From positions 102,005,237 to 102,069,236 of the forward strand of contig CM046878.1 in the NCBI GenBank assembly GCA_025667525.1: a stretch of DNA of 64,000 bases. Direction: 5' to 3'. The translations under genes were made by a program, and so were the position numbers. Below are positions 1 through 11,828 of this stretch, piece after piece. The stretch's first letter is position 1, and every line of letters begins with the position of its first letter. Under the pieces are notes generated by a model. That model had not been told where the DNA came from and searched no databases. It saw only the letters and a list, made by a program, of their open reading frames with translations. Source of the DNA: Glebionis coronaria. Its lineage: Eukaryota; Streptophyta; Magnoliopsida; Asterales; Asteraceae.

Positions 1-490
1 CCAACAAAAGAAGAAATTCTTCAAGGATGTGAAAACTTACTATTGGGACGACCCTTATCTCTTTAAAAAATGTGCTGACTTGATCCTTCGTCTGTGTGTT
101 GACGGGCCCGCAGCTTTACAAATCTTGGAAGCTTGCCATAAAGGACCAACCGGTGGTCACTTTGATCCCAATTACACCGCGAAGAAAGTTTTCGATTCTG
201 GATTTTATTGGCCCACCATTTATCGTGATGCACACAAAATGGTTAAGCATTGTGATGCTTGCCAACGATAAGGCAAGATCACACATAAAGATGAGATGCC
301 TCAAAAATTTATCCAAGAGTGTAAAATCTTTGACGTATGGGGCATCGACTTTATGGGGCCATTTCCATCATCCAAAGGGAACAAGTACATCCTCGTAGCC
401 GTTGACTACGTATCCAAATGGGTTGAAGCAAAAGCTTTACCTATGAACGATGTGAGGGTGGTTGTGAACTTTCTGAAACAATTGGTAAGT
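1..490 (+). pseudogene. Ty3/gypsy integrase relic (zinc-binding domain and start of core)
   Basis: One frame runs through this stretch, broken by an in-frame TAA at 269-271 directly after the CDACQR motif. The first part has the HHCC-type zinc-binding end of a gypsy integrase: a conserved ...[10 protein letters not shown].. block and a CDAC pair. The second part (from 296) begins the integrase core with [13 protein letters not shown], which holds the first catalytic Asp, followed by [10 protein letters not shown]. Similarity stops near residue NFLKQL at about 485, so the remaining catalytic residues are missing. The element is cut by the window edge on the left. It is a non-functional fragment. 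Confidence 0.85.
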
Positions 491-539
491 GCTTATTTGA
501 TTTTTGCTTATTTTGGTTTAATTCGGATTTTGAAAACCC

Positions 540-1180
540 CATTATTCCGACTTATGTGCAAACCCAAGTATCTCGAACTAGTTGCAAAGCTATATTCCGA
601 CTTAGCCTTTATTTTCCCTCCAAAACAAAGACTCCATTTCCCGAATTAGGTTTAAAACACGGATTCCGGATTGCATACCAAACTATATTCCGAATTAAGT
701 CAAGAGACCTACATCCCGGATTATCTTCGAGACTGGCATTCCGAATAAGGTCAAAAATTTAGATTCTGGATTGTGATTTGTAAAGGATTCCGGATTAGTT
801 GTAAGATTTGTATTCCGAATTAGTTGTGAAGGGGTGATTCCGAATTACGTTGGTGATCAGTATTCCGGATTCATATCCGGAATCCATATTCCGGATTAGG
901 AACATTATCACCGATTCCGAATGGAGTAGAGTTGGCTACATTCCGTATTATTACAAAATTTGGATTCCGGATTGTGATTTATGAAGGATTCCGGATTAGT
1001 TGTAGGATTTGTATTCCGAATTACGAGTTGGATTCGGATTCCGAATTGCATCAAAACTTGTTTATTCCGACTTATATACTACACCTTCATTCCGGATTAC
1101 ATTGGAAACTTGATTCCGGATTAGGTTGATATTTTACATTTCGACTTATGTTTTCATTTTGGTTTCCCGAATTATTTCAA
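540..1180. repeat. Irregular array of ATTCCGGATT/ATTCCGAATT motifs
   Basis: About two dozen copies of a 10-bp motif (ATTCCG followed by GATT, AATT or ACTT) occur roughly every 24-27 bp, separated by unrelated AT-rich spacers. A longer unit of about 65 bp near 767-830 reappears near 960-1022, so part of the array grew by segmental duplication. The array lies directly downstream of the gypsy integrase relic and is probably 3' non-coding retrotransposon sequence. It is not a standard satellite, because the spacers differ from unit to unit. Confidence 0.75.
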
Positions 1181-1646
1181 ATTTAATTGTTCCCGCCATT
1201 TTTACTTAGTTTATTTTCAAAAGTGTTTTGTCCTAGTTATTTTTATCAAGTTTACATTTTTATCAAGTTTTAATCTTTCATCAATTATTTTAAAAGTCTT
1301 AGTTTTTAGTTTTTAGTTTAAACCTTCAAGTTTACAAGTTTATTTTAAAATAGATAATTATCTTTAGTTACTTTCACTTTGATCTACTGTGTAGCATTCA
1401 CTCTGGATAAGCAATCGAGGTTAGACATCCTTCTTTATTTTTATGTTTAAAAGCTTTACGTTTATATTATTAGTAGACTTAGATAATCAAAAGCTCCCCC
1501 TTTTAGTTACCAACACCAAAAATTCTACCTTAAACCGTGATCAATTCGAATTGAATCGAGTACGAACACTTCAAGAGAACACACACATAAAAATCCATTA
1601 AATTAACTATCTTGATTTTTGATTGTATTTGTTTGGTGAGCACTTG
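1181..1646. other. AT-rich stretch with no recognisable gene
   Basis: This T-rich sequence joins the motif array to the copia LTR. It probably belongs to the 3' region of the gypsy relic upstream, but I see no second LTR, no coding potential and no RNA gene. Confidence 0.5.
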
Positions 1647-1756
1647 TGTTAGAGACTCGTATATTGTGTATATTGTTATAATAAAATATAATCACAAAGG
1701 GGTGGTTGGTTGTGTGATTCATTGTTGATCTGGTTGGTTTTGATATCATTTTCACA
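1647..1756 (+). repeat. 5' LTR of the copia element
   Basis: It begins TG and ends CA, immediately followed by the TGGTATTAGAGCC primer-binding site. It is about 50 bp shorter than the 3' LTR, which contains extra sequence in its first half. Confidence 0.75.
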
Positions 1757-2415
1757 TGGTATTAGAGCCTTATGTTGATTCTTGGAGCTCGATTGGTGTT
1801 GGTCTTCATTATTAGGGTTTTATCTTAAAACCCTAATTTTTGGGGGTTTTGGTTAATTGGAGGTTCTTGGTGATTCTTGGTTCGTTAATCGTCGATTAAC
1901 GTGGTTGTTGATCATTTCTGGGGTCAATTTGAAGAAACCCTTATTTTCTTTTTTATGGTTTCTTGATCTGGTTGATCTGTGGTTAATTGGAATCATTGAT
2001 TGTTGATCTTGGTATATTCCGCCACTAGTATTGCTCTATAAGTCTTCTTTTACCCTAAAGTGAATCATTCTTGGTCAACGGGGAGAAAACATGCTGATTA
2101 ACATCTTGACCTGCCACCATTTGAGTGGTTTGGATACCTGCTCTGGTCAGTCCTATTCTCGTTGGCAAGTTTTGAGGAGCTTGGGTGTGAGTTGATTCTT
2201 GGTTTCTTGTTTTTGATTATTTGTTTGGTCTTTCTTGTATTTTGTGTAGGTGGTTATTCTTGTTTTTGTTTGGTTGTTATTATTTGTTGGGTTTCTGTTT
2301 ATCTGCATTATCTGTTAGTTTATTGGTTTGTTATTCTGTTAGGTGGTTGTTTCTAGTTTCTTGATTGTTTGATTGTCTTCTTGCTTGGTTTGGTTGGTTT
2401 TCTGATTGTTTTACT

Positions 2416-5400
2416 ATGGCTATTGTTATTAATGCTTTAGATCAGAGTGATCCTCTTCATTTGCATCTTAATGATTCTTATTGCACTTTTATTGTGTCTG
2501 TTAATTGTCTGGTGTGGAAAATTATAGAGTTTGGGCTTGTGCTATGAAACTTGCTTTGCAAATTCAGGGTAAATGGGTATTGTTGATGGTAGTTATAATA
2601 GAGAGACTTATGCTGCTAGTCTTATGTTTCTTGCTTAATTGGATAAGTGTAATGTTGTTGTGCTTAACTGGATTCTTACTAATTGACTCAAGATGTGTAT
2701 CTTGGGCATGTTTTTCTTATAATGCTGCTATTGTGTGGGCTGAACTTAAGGATGCTTATGATAGAATTGATGGGTCTATTGTGTTTAACTTGCTTCAAAG
2801 AATTAATTCTTTTAAGAAAGGTGGTTTACATGTTCCTAAGTATTATCATAAGCTGATTTCTTATTGGAGAGAGTTTGATATTTTGACTAAATTGCCTGAT
2901 TGTGTTTGTGATACAAGAAATTATTTTGTAGATCATGGTAAATTGTTAAAGTTGGTGCAATTTCTTATCAGCCTATAAGAAGTAGCATCTTGACCAGGGA
3001 AATCCTTCCTGAAGTTAAAGATGCTTTTGCCATTATTTCTAGAGAAGAGTCTCATAGGGGTATTCCTTCTAGTTCTGTTAAAATTGATAAACCTCAAGTT
3101 TCTGCTTTTGTGTCTAAATCTGTTGATAATAGAAAGAAATTTGGAGTGACTAGTAATTGGTCTAATGGTAATAATAACAATTATAGTAAGGGAAACTATG
3201 ATTCTTTGCTTTACAAACATTGTGGTTCAAAGGGTCATACTATTGAATGGTGTTTTGAGATCATTGGCTACCCTCCAGGGTCTAAAAGAAATCCTAATTT
3301 GAAACATGTTGGTGTGTTTAACAATACTAAAATAATAATGTGGAGTTTAAAAGAGGGGGTCAAGGGAGGGGTAGCAGTGAGTCTGGTTCTAATTTTTTGT
3401 CTTTAAGTAATGAGCAGATGCTGAAGTTAATGAATCTACTCAATGATAATGCTTCTTCTTTACATGCTCAAGCCAATATGACAGGTATTGGAAATTGTTC
3501 ATTTTTTAACCGTAATGTGTTTTTAATCAACACTTTTACAAGTTTTATTGTGCTATTGTTAAAGTTGAAAGGGTTAGTTATCACTTTGGGTGGATTGTTG
3601 ATTCGGGTGCCAACCAACACATGACAAACAAGACTGATAATATGTTTAACTTGGTTGATGTTTCTGATTTAAAACTTACTGTTGGTCATCTTAATGTTAC
3701 ATTGTCTAAAATTACTCATGTTGGGAATTTGAAACTTAATAATGGCGCTGCCTTGTTTGATGTTTTCGTGGTTTCTGAATATTGTGTTAGTTTGTTGTCT
3801 GTTAATAAGCTTATTAAATATAGCAAGTTGAGAGTTAGTTTTGATGAAACTAAATGATATATTCAGGATTTGAAAATGGGAACAGTCCTGGAGACTGGCA
3901 GTGAATTTGCTTGTTTGTATCTGTTTGATAAGGCTGATAGTGTCTTTGTTGTTAGCAAGTGAGTTTTTTACTTGTTATGTTTATAAAGATGTTTGGCATA
4001 ATAGGTTGAGTCATCCTGCTAACCAGGTTTTAATTATGTTAAAAGGTTCTTTGGACTTAAAACATGTTAACAGTGATTTACCTTGTGATGTTTGTCATAA
4101 GTCAAAGCAAATAAGAGTGTCTTTTCCATTAAGTGATCATAAGTCTTTATGTTTTGGTGAACTCGTTCATCTTGATGTTTGGGGTCCTTACAAAGTGGTT
4201 AGCAGGGATGGGTTTAGGTATTTTTTTACTGTGGTTGATGATTTCAGTAGATCTATGTGGGTGTATATGCGCAAGACTAAAGATGAAGTTTTTCAAATGT
4301 TTGTTAGTGTTTATAACCTTGTTTTAACTCAGTTTAATAAAAAAGGTTAAAGTTGTTAGATCTGATAATGGTCTTGAGTTTGTTAATAAAAATATGAGTG
4401 ATTTTTTTACTCAATGGGAATTGTTCACCAAACCACTTGTGTATATACTCCACAACAGAATGGTATTGCTGAGAGAAAACATATACGCTTGCTTAATGTA
4501 GCAAAAAGTGTTATGTTTCAGGGGGATTCCTCATATGCTTTGGTCTGAGTGTGTTTTTAACTGCTGCTTATTTGATTAAGAGGCTTCTCCTCTATGTTAA
4601 ATGGCAAACCTCCTTTCTGTCTTGGTTATGGTAGAGAACCTAACCTTTCTCACTTAAGAAGTTTTAGGTGTTTGTGTTATGCTACTGTTTTAAAAGGGAA
4701 TGATAAATCTTCTAGTAAATCTAAAAAATGTGTTTTACTTGGGTATGCTAGTGGAAAAAAGCTTAGAAATTGTTTGGTCTTGAAAACAGATGTGTTATTC
4801 ACTCTAGAGATGTAAAGTTTTATGAAAAAAAAATTCCTTATAAAATGAACAATGATAATGTTGTTCTTGAGTCTGACAATGAGGTTTCCACTTTGATATT
4901 TTTTGACTGTATTGAGTCTGTAAACACACCCAATTCTTCAAGTCCCAATGATGATGAGGAAGGTGGGACTCCTTTGTGTAGAGATGGTAGCCATCACTAC
5001 ACTGAGGATGTGACTACTAACCATAATAGTCAACCAGATATTGTTGAATCTTCACAGCAAGCTGGAAATGACTTAGTTAGTAGTTTACCAAGTAGTAGTG
5101 GTCAAATGACCGCAACTTCCATAGGAGATAGAAATATTTCCAAGGGCAACTTTGATTTAAATAATCAGGTTCTTGAAATTATTTTTAATACCAAGACAGA
5201 GGAAATTGGCCAGAGGAAGTCTAATAGGGTTGTTAAGTTTCCTACTAAATTGAATGATTATGTGTTGAATACTTCTTTAAGATATGGTTTGTATAAGTAT
5301 TGTAATCATTCTATGCTTGATATGAAGAATTTTTGTTTTATATCTGGTCTGAATAAGAATAATGAACCTACTTGTTATGAGGATGCTTGTAATGATCAAA

Positions 5401-6877
5401 ACTGGATTAGTGCTATGAATCTTGAAATGCAAGCTTTGTATGAAAATGGTACATGGGATTTAGTTGATCTTCCTGTTGGTAGAAAAACTATTAGGTCTTA
5501 GTGGGTTTATAGGATTAAATATCTCTCAGCTGGCGAGATTAAATGATATAAGGCCAGACTTGTTGCTAAAGGTTGTAACCAAAGGGAGTGTATTGATTAT
5601 GAGGAGACTTTCAGTCCTGTGGTCAAAATGAGTACTGTTAGGTGTTTGACTGATTTGTTTATTGGAATTTGTATTAATGGATGTTAATAATGCTTTTTTT
5701 TTATGGTGATTTGAGTGAGGAAGCCTATATGATTCCTCCTCTAGGGTATTGTAAACCTGGGGATAATAGAGTTTGTAGACTTAAAAAGTCTTTGTATGGT
5801 CTTAAACAAGCACCTAGACAATGGAACAGTAAACTTTATGAAACTTTGCTTGATGCTGGTTTTGTTCAATCTAAAAATGATCATTCTTTATATATCAAAA
5901 TTGATGACAAAGTCAAGTTGTTTCTGCTTGTTTATGTTGATGATCTTGTATTAACTGGTAACTCTGAAATTGAAATTGAAAATTTCAAAAAGTTTTTGAA
6001 TAATAAGTTTAAGATCAAAGATCTTTGAGAACTTAAGTATTATTTGGGAATTGAAGTTCTTAAAACTGAGAAAGGGTTGTGTCTTAGTCAAAGAAAATAT
6101 CGTTTAGAACTGTTAAATGAGTATGGATGGTTGGCTTGCCGGCCTGTTGTTACACCTTTGCCTGAGAATACTGTGTTGGCTCATCAAGAATTTGTTGGTG
6201 ATAGTTATCTGATTAATATTACCAATTATCAAAAGTTAGTTGGAAATTTAATCTACTTAACTTTGACTAGACCTAATATATCTTATGTTGTGCATTGTTT
6301 GAGTCAACACATGCATGCTCTTTTACAGTCACAGTTTAATTTGGGTTTGAGAGTGCTTATGTATTTGAAACTTGCACCTAGAAGTGGTATTAGTTTTGGT
6401 AAGAGTTCTGAAAGCTATAAAGTTGTAGCTTATTCAGACTCTGATTGGGCTAAGTGTCCTGTTACTAGTAGATCTGTTTCTGGTTATTGTGTATATGTTA
6501 ATTGGAATGTGATAATTTGGAAAAGCAAGAAGCAAGTTACCTTGTCTAACTCTTCAGCTGAGGCTGAATATATGGCAATGGCAGTTGCTACTTGTGAGAT
6601 TATGTGAGTGGTTAATCTTTTGAGTGAGTTTAGTATAACTCAATTGCTTCCTGTTAATTTGTGTTGTGATAATAAGTATGCTATGCAAATTGCTACTAAT
6701 CGAGTAATGCATGAGAAAACTAAACACTTTGATATTGATGTACATCTTGTTAGAGAGAAAGTAACATTTGGGCTTATAAGAATTGTAAAGGTTGATTCTA
6801 AAAGTCAAATTGCTGATGTTCTCACTAAAGGCATGGGTTCCTTTCAACATGCTTTGTTGGTTAAGAAATTGGTATGA
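2416..6877 (+). pseudogene. copia gag-pol polyprotein, multiply disrupted
   Basis: Gag starts at the ATG at 2416, about 660 bp after the primer-binding site. A gag region with WAELKDAYDR leads to a zinc knuckle near 3212-3253 (HCGSKGHTIEWC) whose first Cys is replaced by Tyr. The protease active site reads WIVDSGANQHMT near 3591-3626. The integrase zinc domain (HNRLSH...CDVC) lies near 3991-4095 and its core (LDVWGPYK..., VVDDFSR) near 4171-4260. Reverse transcriptase spans about 5400-6060 and keeps the catalytic YVDD (LLVYVDDLVLTGN). RNase H spans about 6420-6877 with AYSDSDWA and SSAEAEYMA. At least six stops or frameshifts (for example TAG at 5498-5500 and breaks near 3860, 4350 and 5680) make it non-functional. 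Confidence 0.88.
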
Positions 6878-6910
6878 TAAACCTGTTTGATTTACAAGCT
6901 TGAGGGAGAG

Positions 6911-7070
6911 TGTTAAAAGTTATATCAACTTATGTAAGAGCAACTCACATACCGCTAGACCACGAGGCTTTTAGTACTTATGTATACTGTTATAATAAAA
7001 GATAATCACAAATTGATAATTGATTGTGTGATTCATTATTGATTTGGTTGGTTTTGATATCATTTTCACA
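6911..7070 (+). repeat. 3' LTR of the copia element
   Basis: It starts TGTTAAAAG after the purine tract and ends TTTTCACA. It has an extra block of about 50 bp (roughly 6935-6985) that is missing from the 5' LTR and resembles, on the minus strand, the 5' half of a tRNA (GCCTCGTGGTCTAGCGG). Confidence 0.75.
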
Positions 7071-7832
7071 CTTATCTCCTACCTTCAGCACATTATATCA
7101 TGTACAATTTTCATTATCACTTATCATGGACAACTCATCCTCCTAACTCTCAAACATTATACGAAAGAAGATGCTACAGTTTCATGTGTTTATGACTACA
7201 TTATCATGGACAACTTGCAGATTACAATAAATTCATGTAACATACACAAGTTTGACTTCGAGTATTTTATTCAATTTTTTAATTGCTTTAACTTTGGTCA
7301 ATTACTACTAGTTTTAGAAATGCACCATTTAAGTTACTAATCCTTGAATTCAGTATATTGGTATTGTTTGATTGATACTACATTTGAAACTATACGTTAC
7401 TTCGAGTTTAATGCAATGATTTCTTCCCCAGAAGGCATTCAGTATAAAATATTTGGTTGATGTATAAATTTCAGTGTTATAGAAGCTTTCATTCATTGTG
7501 ACGCAAAGAGTGACGAGTTTTCTATTAACTTTTGTGCTGTGAACGGGGGCGATTTAGGAGGTTTTCGGGAGTTCACGGGCACCAGATACTTCTGATCATT
7601 AACTTTATATAAAAAAAAAATCGCAACTTTACGTACCGTTAATAGATCTATTAGGCTCATTCAAAAAAACCAGGACAAAGGCTAATCTACAACCAACCTA
7701 AAAACAAAAGAGACCAAACATACGTACTAAATGAAACTGTATTAGTCTAACGAAATGAAATAACATGATAAAACTTATAAATAATTAGTAAGAATAATGG
7801 TTTATTGGTTTGAAATTATAACAAGTCATGGT
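7071..7832. other. Intergenic sequence, nothing recognised
   Basis: AT-rich sequence with short open frames that look random. The 13-mer ATCATGGACAACT occurs twice near 7120 and 7204. No gene, RNA or transposon ends were seen. Confidence 0.4.
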
Positions 7833-8040
7833 CAGGGGCGGAGTCAGAATTTTCAACGGGGTGTTGCACAAATATTTTTATAGGCTAATTAAATTTATAC
7901 GGTAAGAAATTAAGGTAGCACAAAATTTTTTGGGGTTGCACAAACCATAAAAACAGCATTTTTGAAGATTTTTAACACTTCGTGACATCAAAACGGGTGT
8001 AGCCCGTGCCACACCCGGCACCTATGTAGCTCCGCCCCTG
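7833..8040. mobile_element. hAT-type MITE, 208 bp
   Basis: Terminal inverted repeats CAGGGGCGGAGTCA on the left and TAGCTCCGCCCCTG on the right, flanked by an 8-bp target duplication: GTCATGGT at 7825-7832 and GTCATGGC at 8041-8048, 7 of 8 matching. The 8-bp duplication and the CAGGGGCGGAG terminus are typical of plant hAT non-autonomous elements. It has no coding capacity. Confidence 0.88.
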
Positions 8041-8167
8041 GTCATGGCGCCGTAAGGGCTCAAACCCACGGCGGGGCTGGCGTGATGAATCCGAGCATGA
8101 TAAAAACCCGCGGCGCGGTATCCTTGCGTGGGTAAACCCACATCGCGTGGGTGTGGTTTTTTTTAAA

Positions 8168-8275
8168 AAAAAAATTCATTTTACCCCTAACATATATAAT
8201 TTTGAAAATGTTTCATTTCACCCCCAACGTATATAATTTTGAAAATGTTTCATTTCACCCCCAACGGCTAGTTTT
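8168..8275. repeat. Two-copy tandem repeat of about 50 bp
   Basis: The phrase TATATAATTTTGAAAATGTTTCATTTCACCCCCAACG occurs in two adjacent, nearly identical copies, following a partial third copy of its first half. It belongs to the degraded Harbinger region that precedes the transposase tail at 8401. Confidence 0.7.
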
Positions 8276-8400
8276 TTCAAATTCGAATTCTAACGGCTAT
8301 ATTTTTCGACCCGTCCATAAATATAACTCAAAATCAATCATTTCTTACACACCGGGTTGATCGGTGTGATGTTCACCGCCGAAAAAACAAAGAACTACGC

Positions 8401-8502
8401 GACCGAGAAACACATCAAACTCTTCAACAAAACCTTATGCATCATATCTGGAATCAAATTGACCACAAAGATGAAGATGCATATGAAGATGGAGAAAACT
8501 AA
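8401..8502 (+). pseudogene. PIF/Harbinger transposase C-terminal remnant
   Basis: A 33-residue open segment reads ETHQTLQQNLMHHIWNQ and runs into an acidic tail ending in TAA at 8500-8502. This is the usual C-terminus of plant PIF/Harbinger transposases, where a short helical segment of the form L..DL..HIW precedes the stop. Upstream sequence in the same frame is closed, so only the last part of the gene remains. No TIR pair could be assigned to it. Confidence 0.55.
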
Positions 8503-8510
8503 ACGACGGG

Positions 8511-8580
8511 TCGTATGATTTTTTTCATTTTCGTATGATTTTTTAATTTTCGTATGTTTTTTTAATTTTCGTATGTCTTT
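8511..8580. repeat. Short tandem repeat, TTTTCGTATG units
   Basis: Four copies of a roughly 17-20-bp unit ending in TTTTCGTATG follow the transposase remnant. It looks like slippage-derived sequence in the 3' region of the Harbinger relic. Confidence 0.7.
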
Positions 8581-10477
8581 TTTATTATATTCATTTTATT
8601 TTAAAAGTATTGTAATGTTGGTTATGTTTAATGAAATATTTAAGTTTGTTTAGGGGGTGTTTTGTAAAATTCTGAAAAACTGAAAATCACTTGGAGTGAT
8701 AAGTCCTCTGCTTTTTTATATAAGTGAGTAAGTGAATTTCGTTGACGTGACACTCTAGAATAAAGTCACTTACAATGATGACTCGTAGCTCTCAATTAGA
8801 GGTGATTCAGGGAAACGAGAACATGCAACAACATATTTAATAGTTCTATTAAATAGCATTATGTTAATATGATGATATTATAAATTCAGATTGCTAGTTG
8901 CATCATAGTCAATGTTTGATTATCAGGCTATCAAAGTTCGCATCTAGCTACCAAAAGCTAGTGATTCGGTCACAAGATAAATATATAAGTTCGTATCCTT
9001 ATTTTAGGTGATCTTGAACAATAATAATACGAAATCCTTATTACAATTGTTAATTAAAGATAAAATACATATAAAATTATATTATATTATTCATATATAT
9101 TAAATATTATACGTATCTATATGCAAACTTAATAAAATATAATTATTTTTAAATGAAAACTTTATTTCGCCCCTCCATTATATGTTGATTTCAACACTAT
9201 CTAATCTATCATGTTGATTTCAAGTTAAGATCATCTCAATCAATCATAAACACATGTATCTTCAAATAAACATATTCCATGTATCATTTTCAAACTATCT
9301 ACATTAGCCAAATATGAGAATATTTTAGAACATAAGCATAAACAAATGCCAACTTGGCTAAATATACGCTTATCCCAAGTGTTTAGATCACGTATTATTG
9401 CGTACTAGTGATCATATTAAAATTTACAAACATGCACCAATTGGTCTTAGCTGTATTTGTGTTGACATTTTGATGTTGAGTAACTTTTGACTTATATCTA
9501 AAATCAAATATTAACTATTAACTATTTAATAAAACATTCATATATAACGTGCAAAACTGTTGATATGAACAATTAAACATTTTAATCTAGTTTACTACAG
9601 TATAACGTACATCATTCTTGATTGGCACATGGGCTAGAATCTTTTTTGTTTAGGGTTTTTTTTAAAGCAACAATTATATTAGGAAAAACAAGATATTAGC
9701 AAGACGTTAGAAAATGACAAAGATAATTGTAACCAGTCGTTCCAACTAGCCAAATGGAAGTATTAGAATCCACTCGAAAGAAACTGGTGTAGCTAGCTCG
9801 CCGGCTTGACCGCTGCTACACATAGCTATACCAAACCAAATTGAATGAAAAGATTGTAAAAAGGTAAACCACTAAACCATTGTTGTACAACCCTTGCTAG
9901 TTTATATGAGGCTAAACATAAATGGTTCGGGTCTATAATCTTACCAAACCACCACAGAAATGGTTCGAAAACCCTAATAAATGAAAAAGGTCCACATATA
10001 AACGTAGTAGAAATACCTTTGTGGTCAAGGTGTAGCTATCTAACATAACAGCCATTTAGTGACATCATATTGTTTGTTCTATATTTAACGTCTCATTCAT
10101 CACTTTATTTTCTTGTCTTCATCATATAAATGTTTGTAGGCTTCTTATTAGATTCTTGTAATCGAAAAGAAAATACATACCAATATTGTGTGTGGGGTAA
10201 GAAAGTAAAATATTGAAAAAGACGAAGTTGGGTCCATTTCATGTGTGACAATTAAGTTAATGGGGTCATGTTGTACGTGACAATAACTCTCTTTGGCACC
10301 TAACTAGAAGTGTGCATCGGTTTGGAACTTTATTGCTTCTACTGTATAGAGGTTTCTGCATACATTATATTTGTATTGTGTTTACTGTCATTGACTCAGG
10401 AGAAAGTAGTGTATGGCAATAATGCTACATTAATCCGAATTAATTCAAACACTAACCAAAAGATACTACTAGTCTAA
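8581..10477. other. Intergenic sequence without recognisable genes
   Basis: AT-rich sequence with no open frame over 60 codons on either strand and no clear repeat ends. An isolated TTGGAGTGATAAG near 8694 resembles the left terminus of the Harbinger MITE at 10811, so a fragment of that family may be present. Confidence 0.4.
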
Positions 10478-10700
10478 GGCTACATTTAGCAGTTACAAAA
10501 AATACCCTTTCACACTAATCACGTCAACGCTATATCGATTTTCTCTTACTTTTCATTTTTCCCCTTATTTACAATTCACTCATATCAATCATATAAAAAA
10601 ACACTCTCACAAATACTTTTATTAATTAAAATAAAAACCTTACATTAAAAATATAAAAATATTACTTAAAAATATAAAAACATTACATAAAAACATTACG
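10478..10700. mobile_element. Harbinger MITE fragment related to the element at 36236
   Basis: It starts with TAA then GGCTACATTTAGCAG, close to the minus-strand end of the element at 36236-38102 (GACTACATTTATCAG). The following sequence also matches the subterminal region of that element: CAATTCACTCATATCAATCA, the ACACTCTCACAA stretch and the run of AAAAATATAAAAA units. No matching right terminus was found, so the copy appears truncated. Confidence 0.5.
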
Positions 10701-10810
10701 ACAAACGATAAATAATACTTTTGAAGTTATGTTTGAAAAGTAATAGATAATGATTTTGAAGTTATGTGTGAAATAATAAAAGTCAAGGAAGTGTCTTTTT
10801 TGTTGTGTAA

Positions 10811-11825
10811 GGCTATTTGGAGTGGTGAGCCAAAAACTCACCGGTAACTCAGCGCCACATCAACTTTCTCTATGCACTCATTCAACTCACTTTACAACAT
10901 TAATGACGATGAGAAATTCACCGCCACGTTATACCATAATTTTTTTTCTTAATTATTTTAATTTATAAACTAAAAACGTAAACGTAAAACACTTATTATT
11001 CAATAACTAAAAACATTACATGATAATATTAGAAATTAAACACTTAAACACTTTTTATTCAACAACTAAAAAACAGTATTTAAGATCAACAAATGTTGAA
11101 ATCTAAAACTTAAAAACTTATACTCTTCGATTAAGAACCATGGTATTTCAACCTCGGTCCATACGGTGTTTCAATTTTTTTTCAACATTCATATAATGCA
11201 AAATCTGAATGACAAAGAGTGTGATATTCGATTTTGGTTCTTGATAGATAGTTTCTTAGAAGTCCCACTTTGATGCCTAAGTAAGATACTATCGTAAATC
11301 GAAGAAAATTGACCAACTTTAAGACGACTCATAGTTTTCCATTTACGGATAATGGAGTAATAACTTTTTCTTTGAACACCTATTTGCTATGAAAGTAATC
11401 AGCTACCTCCAACCAAAACGATTTCGTCGGTTCACTTGACCTTTGTATGGACGTCTCTGAAACACGTACCCAAGCTTGACACAAAACTACCTCCTCATCG
11501 GGAGTCCATGGTTGGTTTGAAGCCATTTGTGTTATGCTATAAAAGAAGTTTGATGTAAAAATAAAAGTTTGAAAGTGTGAGAGAAATGATTTAGATGGAT
11601 GAGTATTTATAGGGATATTTTAAAAAATTAAAAGTAAAAAAAAAATTATAACCTTTAAAAAGTAGCCATTGGAATAATTTTGAAGAAATGTATAAATATG
11701 TGAACTCGCTATGGTGAAGTTTCCACCACAATGGAACCAACCACGCGTGATTTATTTGAGCGGGATGCTAACTCGCGCTTGGGTTTGTCATCCACCGAGC
11801 AAATCCTCTGCCACTTCATTTAGCC
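10811..11825 (-). mobile_element. PIF/Harbinger non-autonomous element with ORF1 remnant, 1015 bp
   Basis: Terminal inverted repeats GGCTATTTGGAGTGG (left) and CCACTTCATTTAGCC (right) are flanked by the 3-bp duplication TAA at 10808-10810 and 11826-11828, as expected for PIF/Harbinger. On the minus strand the region near 11450-11525 reads MASNQPWTPDEEVVLCQAWV, the start of the trihelix/Myb-like ORF1 protein these elements encode. Downstream the frame decays with stops. No transposase is present. Confidence 0.82.
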
Positions 11826-11828
11826 TAA

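Larger units (their letters stand above)
1647..7070 (+). mobile_element. Ty1/copia LTR retrotransposon, decayed
   Basis: The ends are short LTRs of about 110 bp (1647-1756) and 160 bp (6911-7070). Both start TGTT, share the stretch TGTTATAATAAAA(G/T)ATAATCAC, and end TGATATCATTTTCACA. A primer-binding site (TGGTATTAGAGCC) starts right after the 5' LTR at 1757, typical of initiator-tRNA-Met priming in plant copia elements. A purine tract (TTGAGGGAGAG) ends at 6910 just before the 3' LTR. Between them lie gag, protease, integrase, reverse transcriptase and RNase H in copia order. I could not find a convincing 5-bp target duplication: the left flank is ACTTG and the right flank CTTAT. Confidence 0.88.

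Noticed and set aside
6935..6985. A functional tRNA gene on the minus strand
   Set aside because: Only a 5' half-like A box is visible; there is no T-arm, B box or acceptor pairing.
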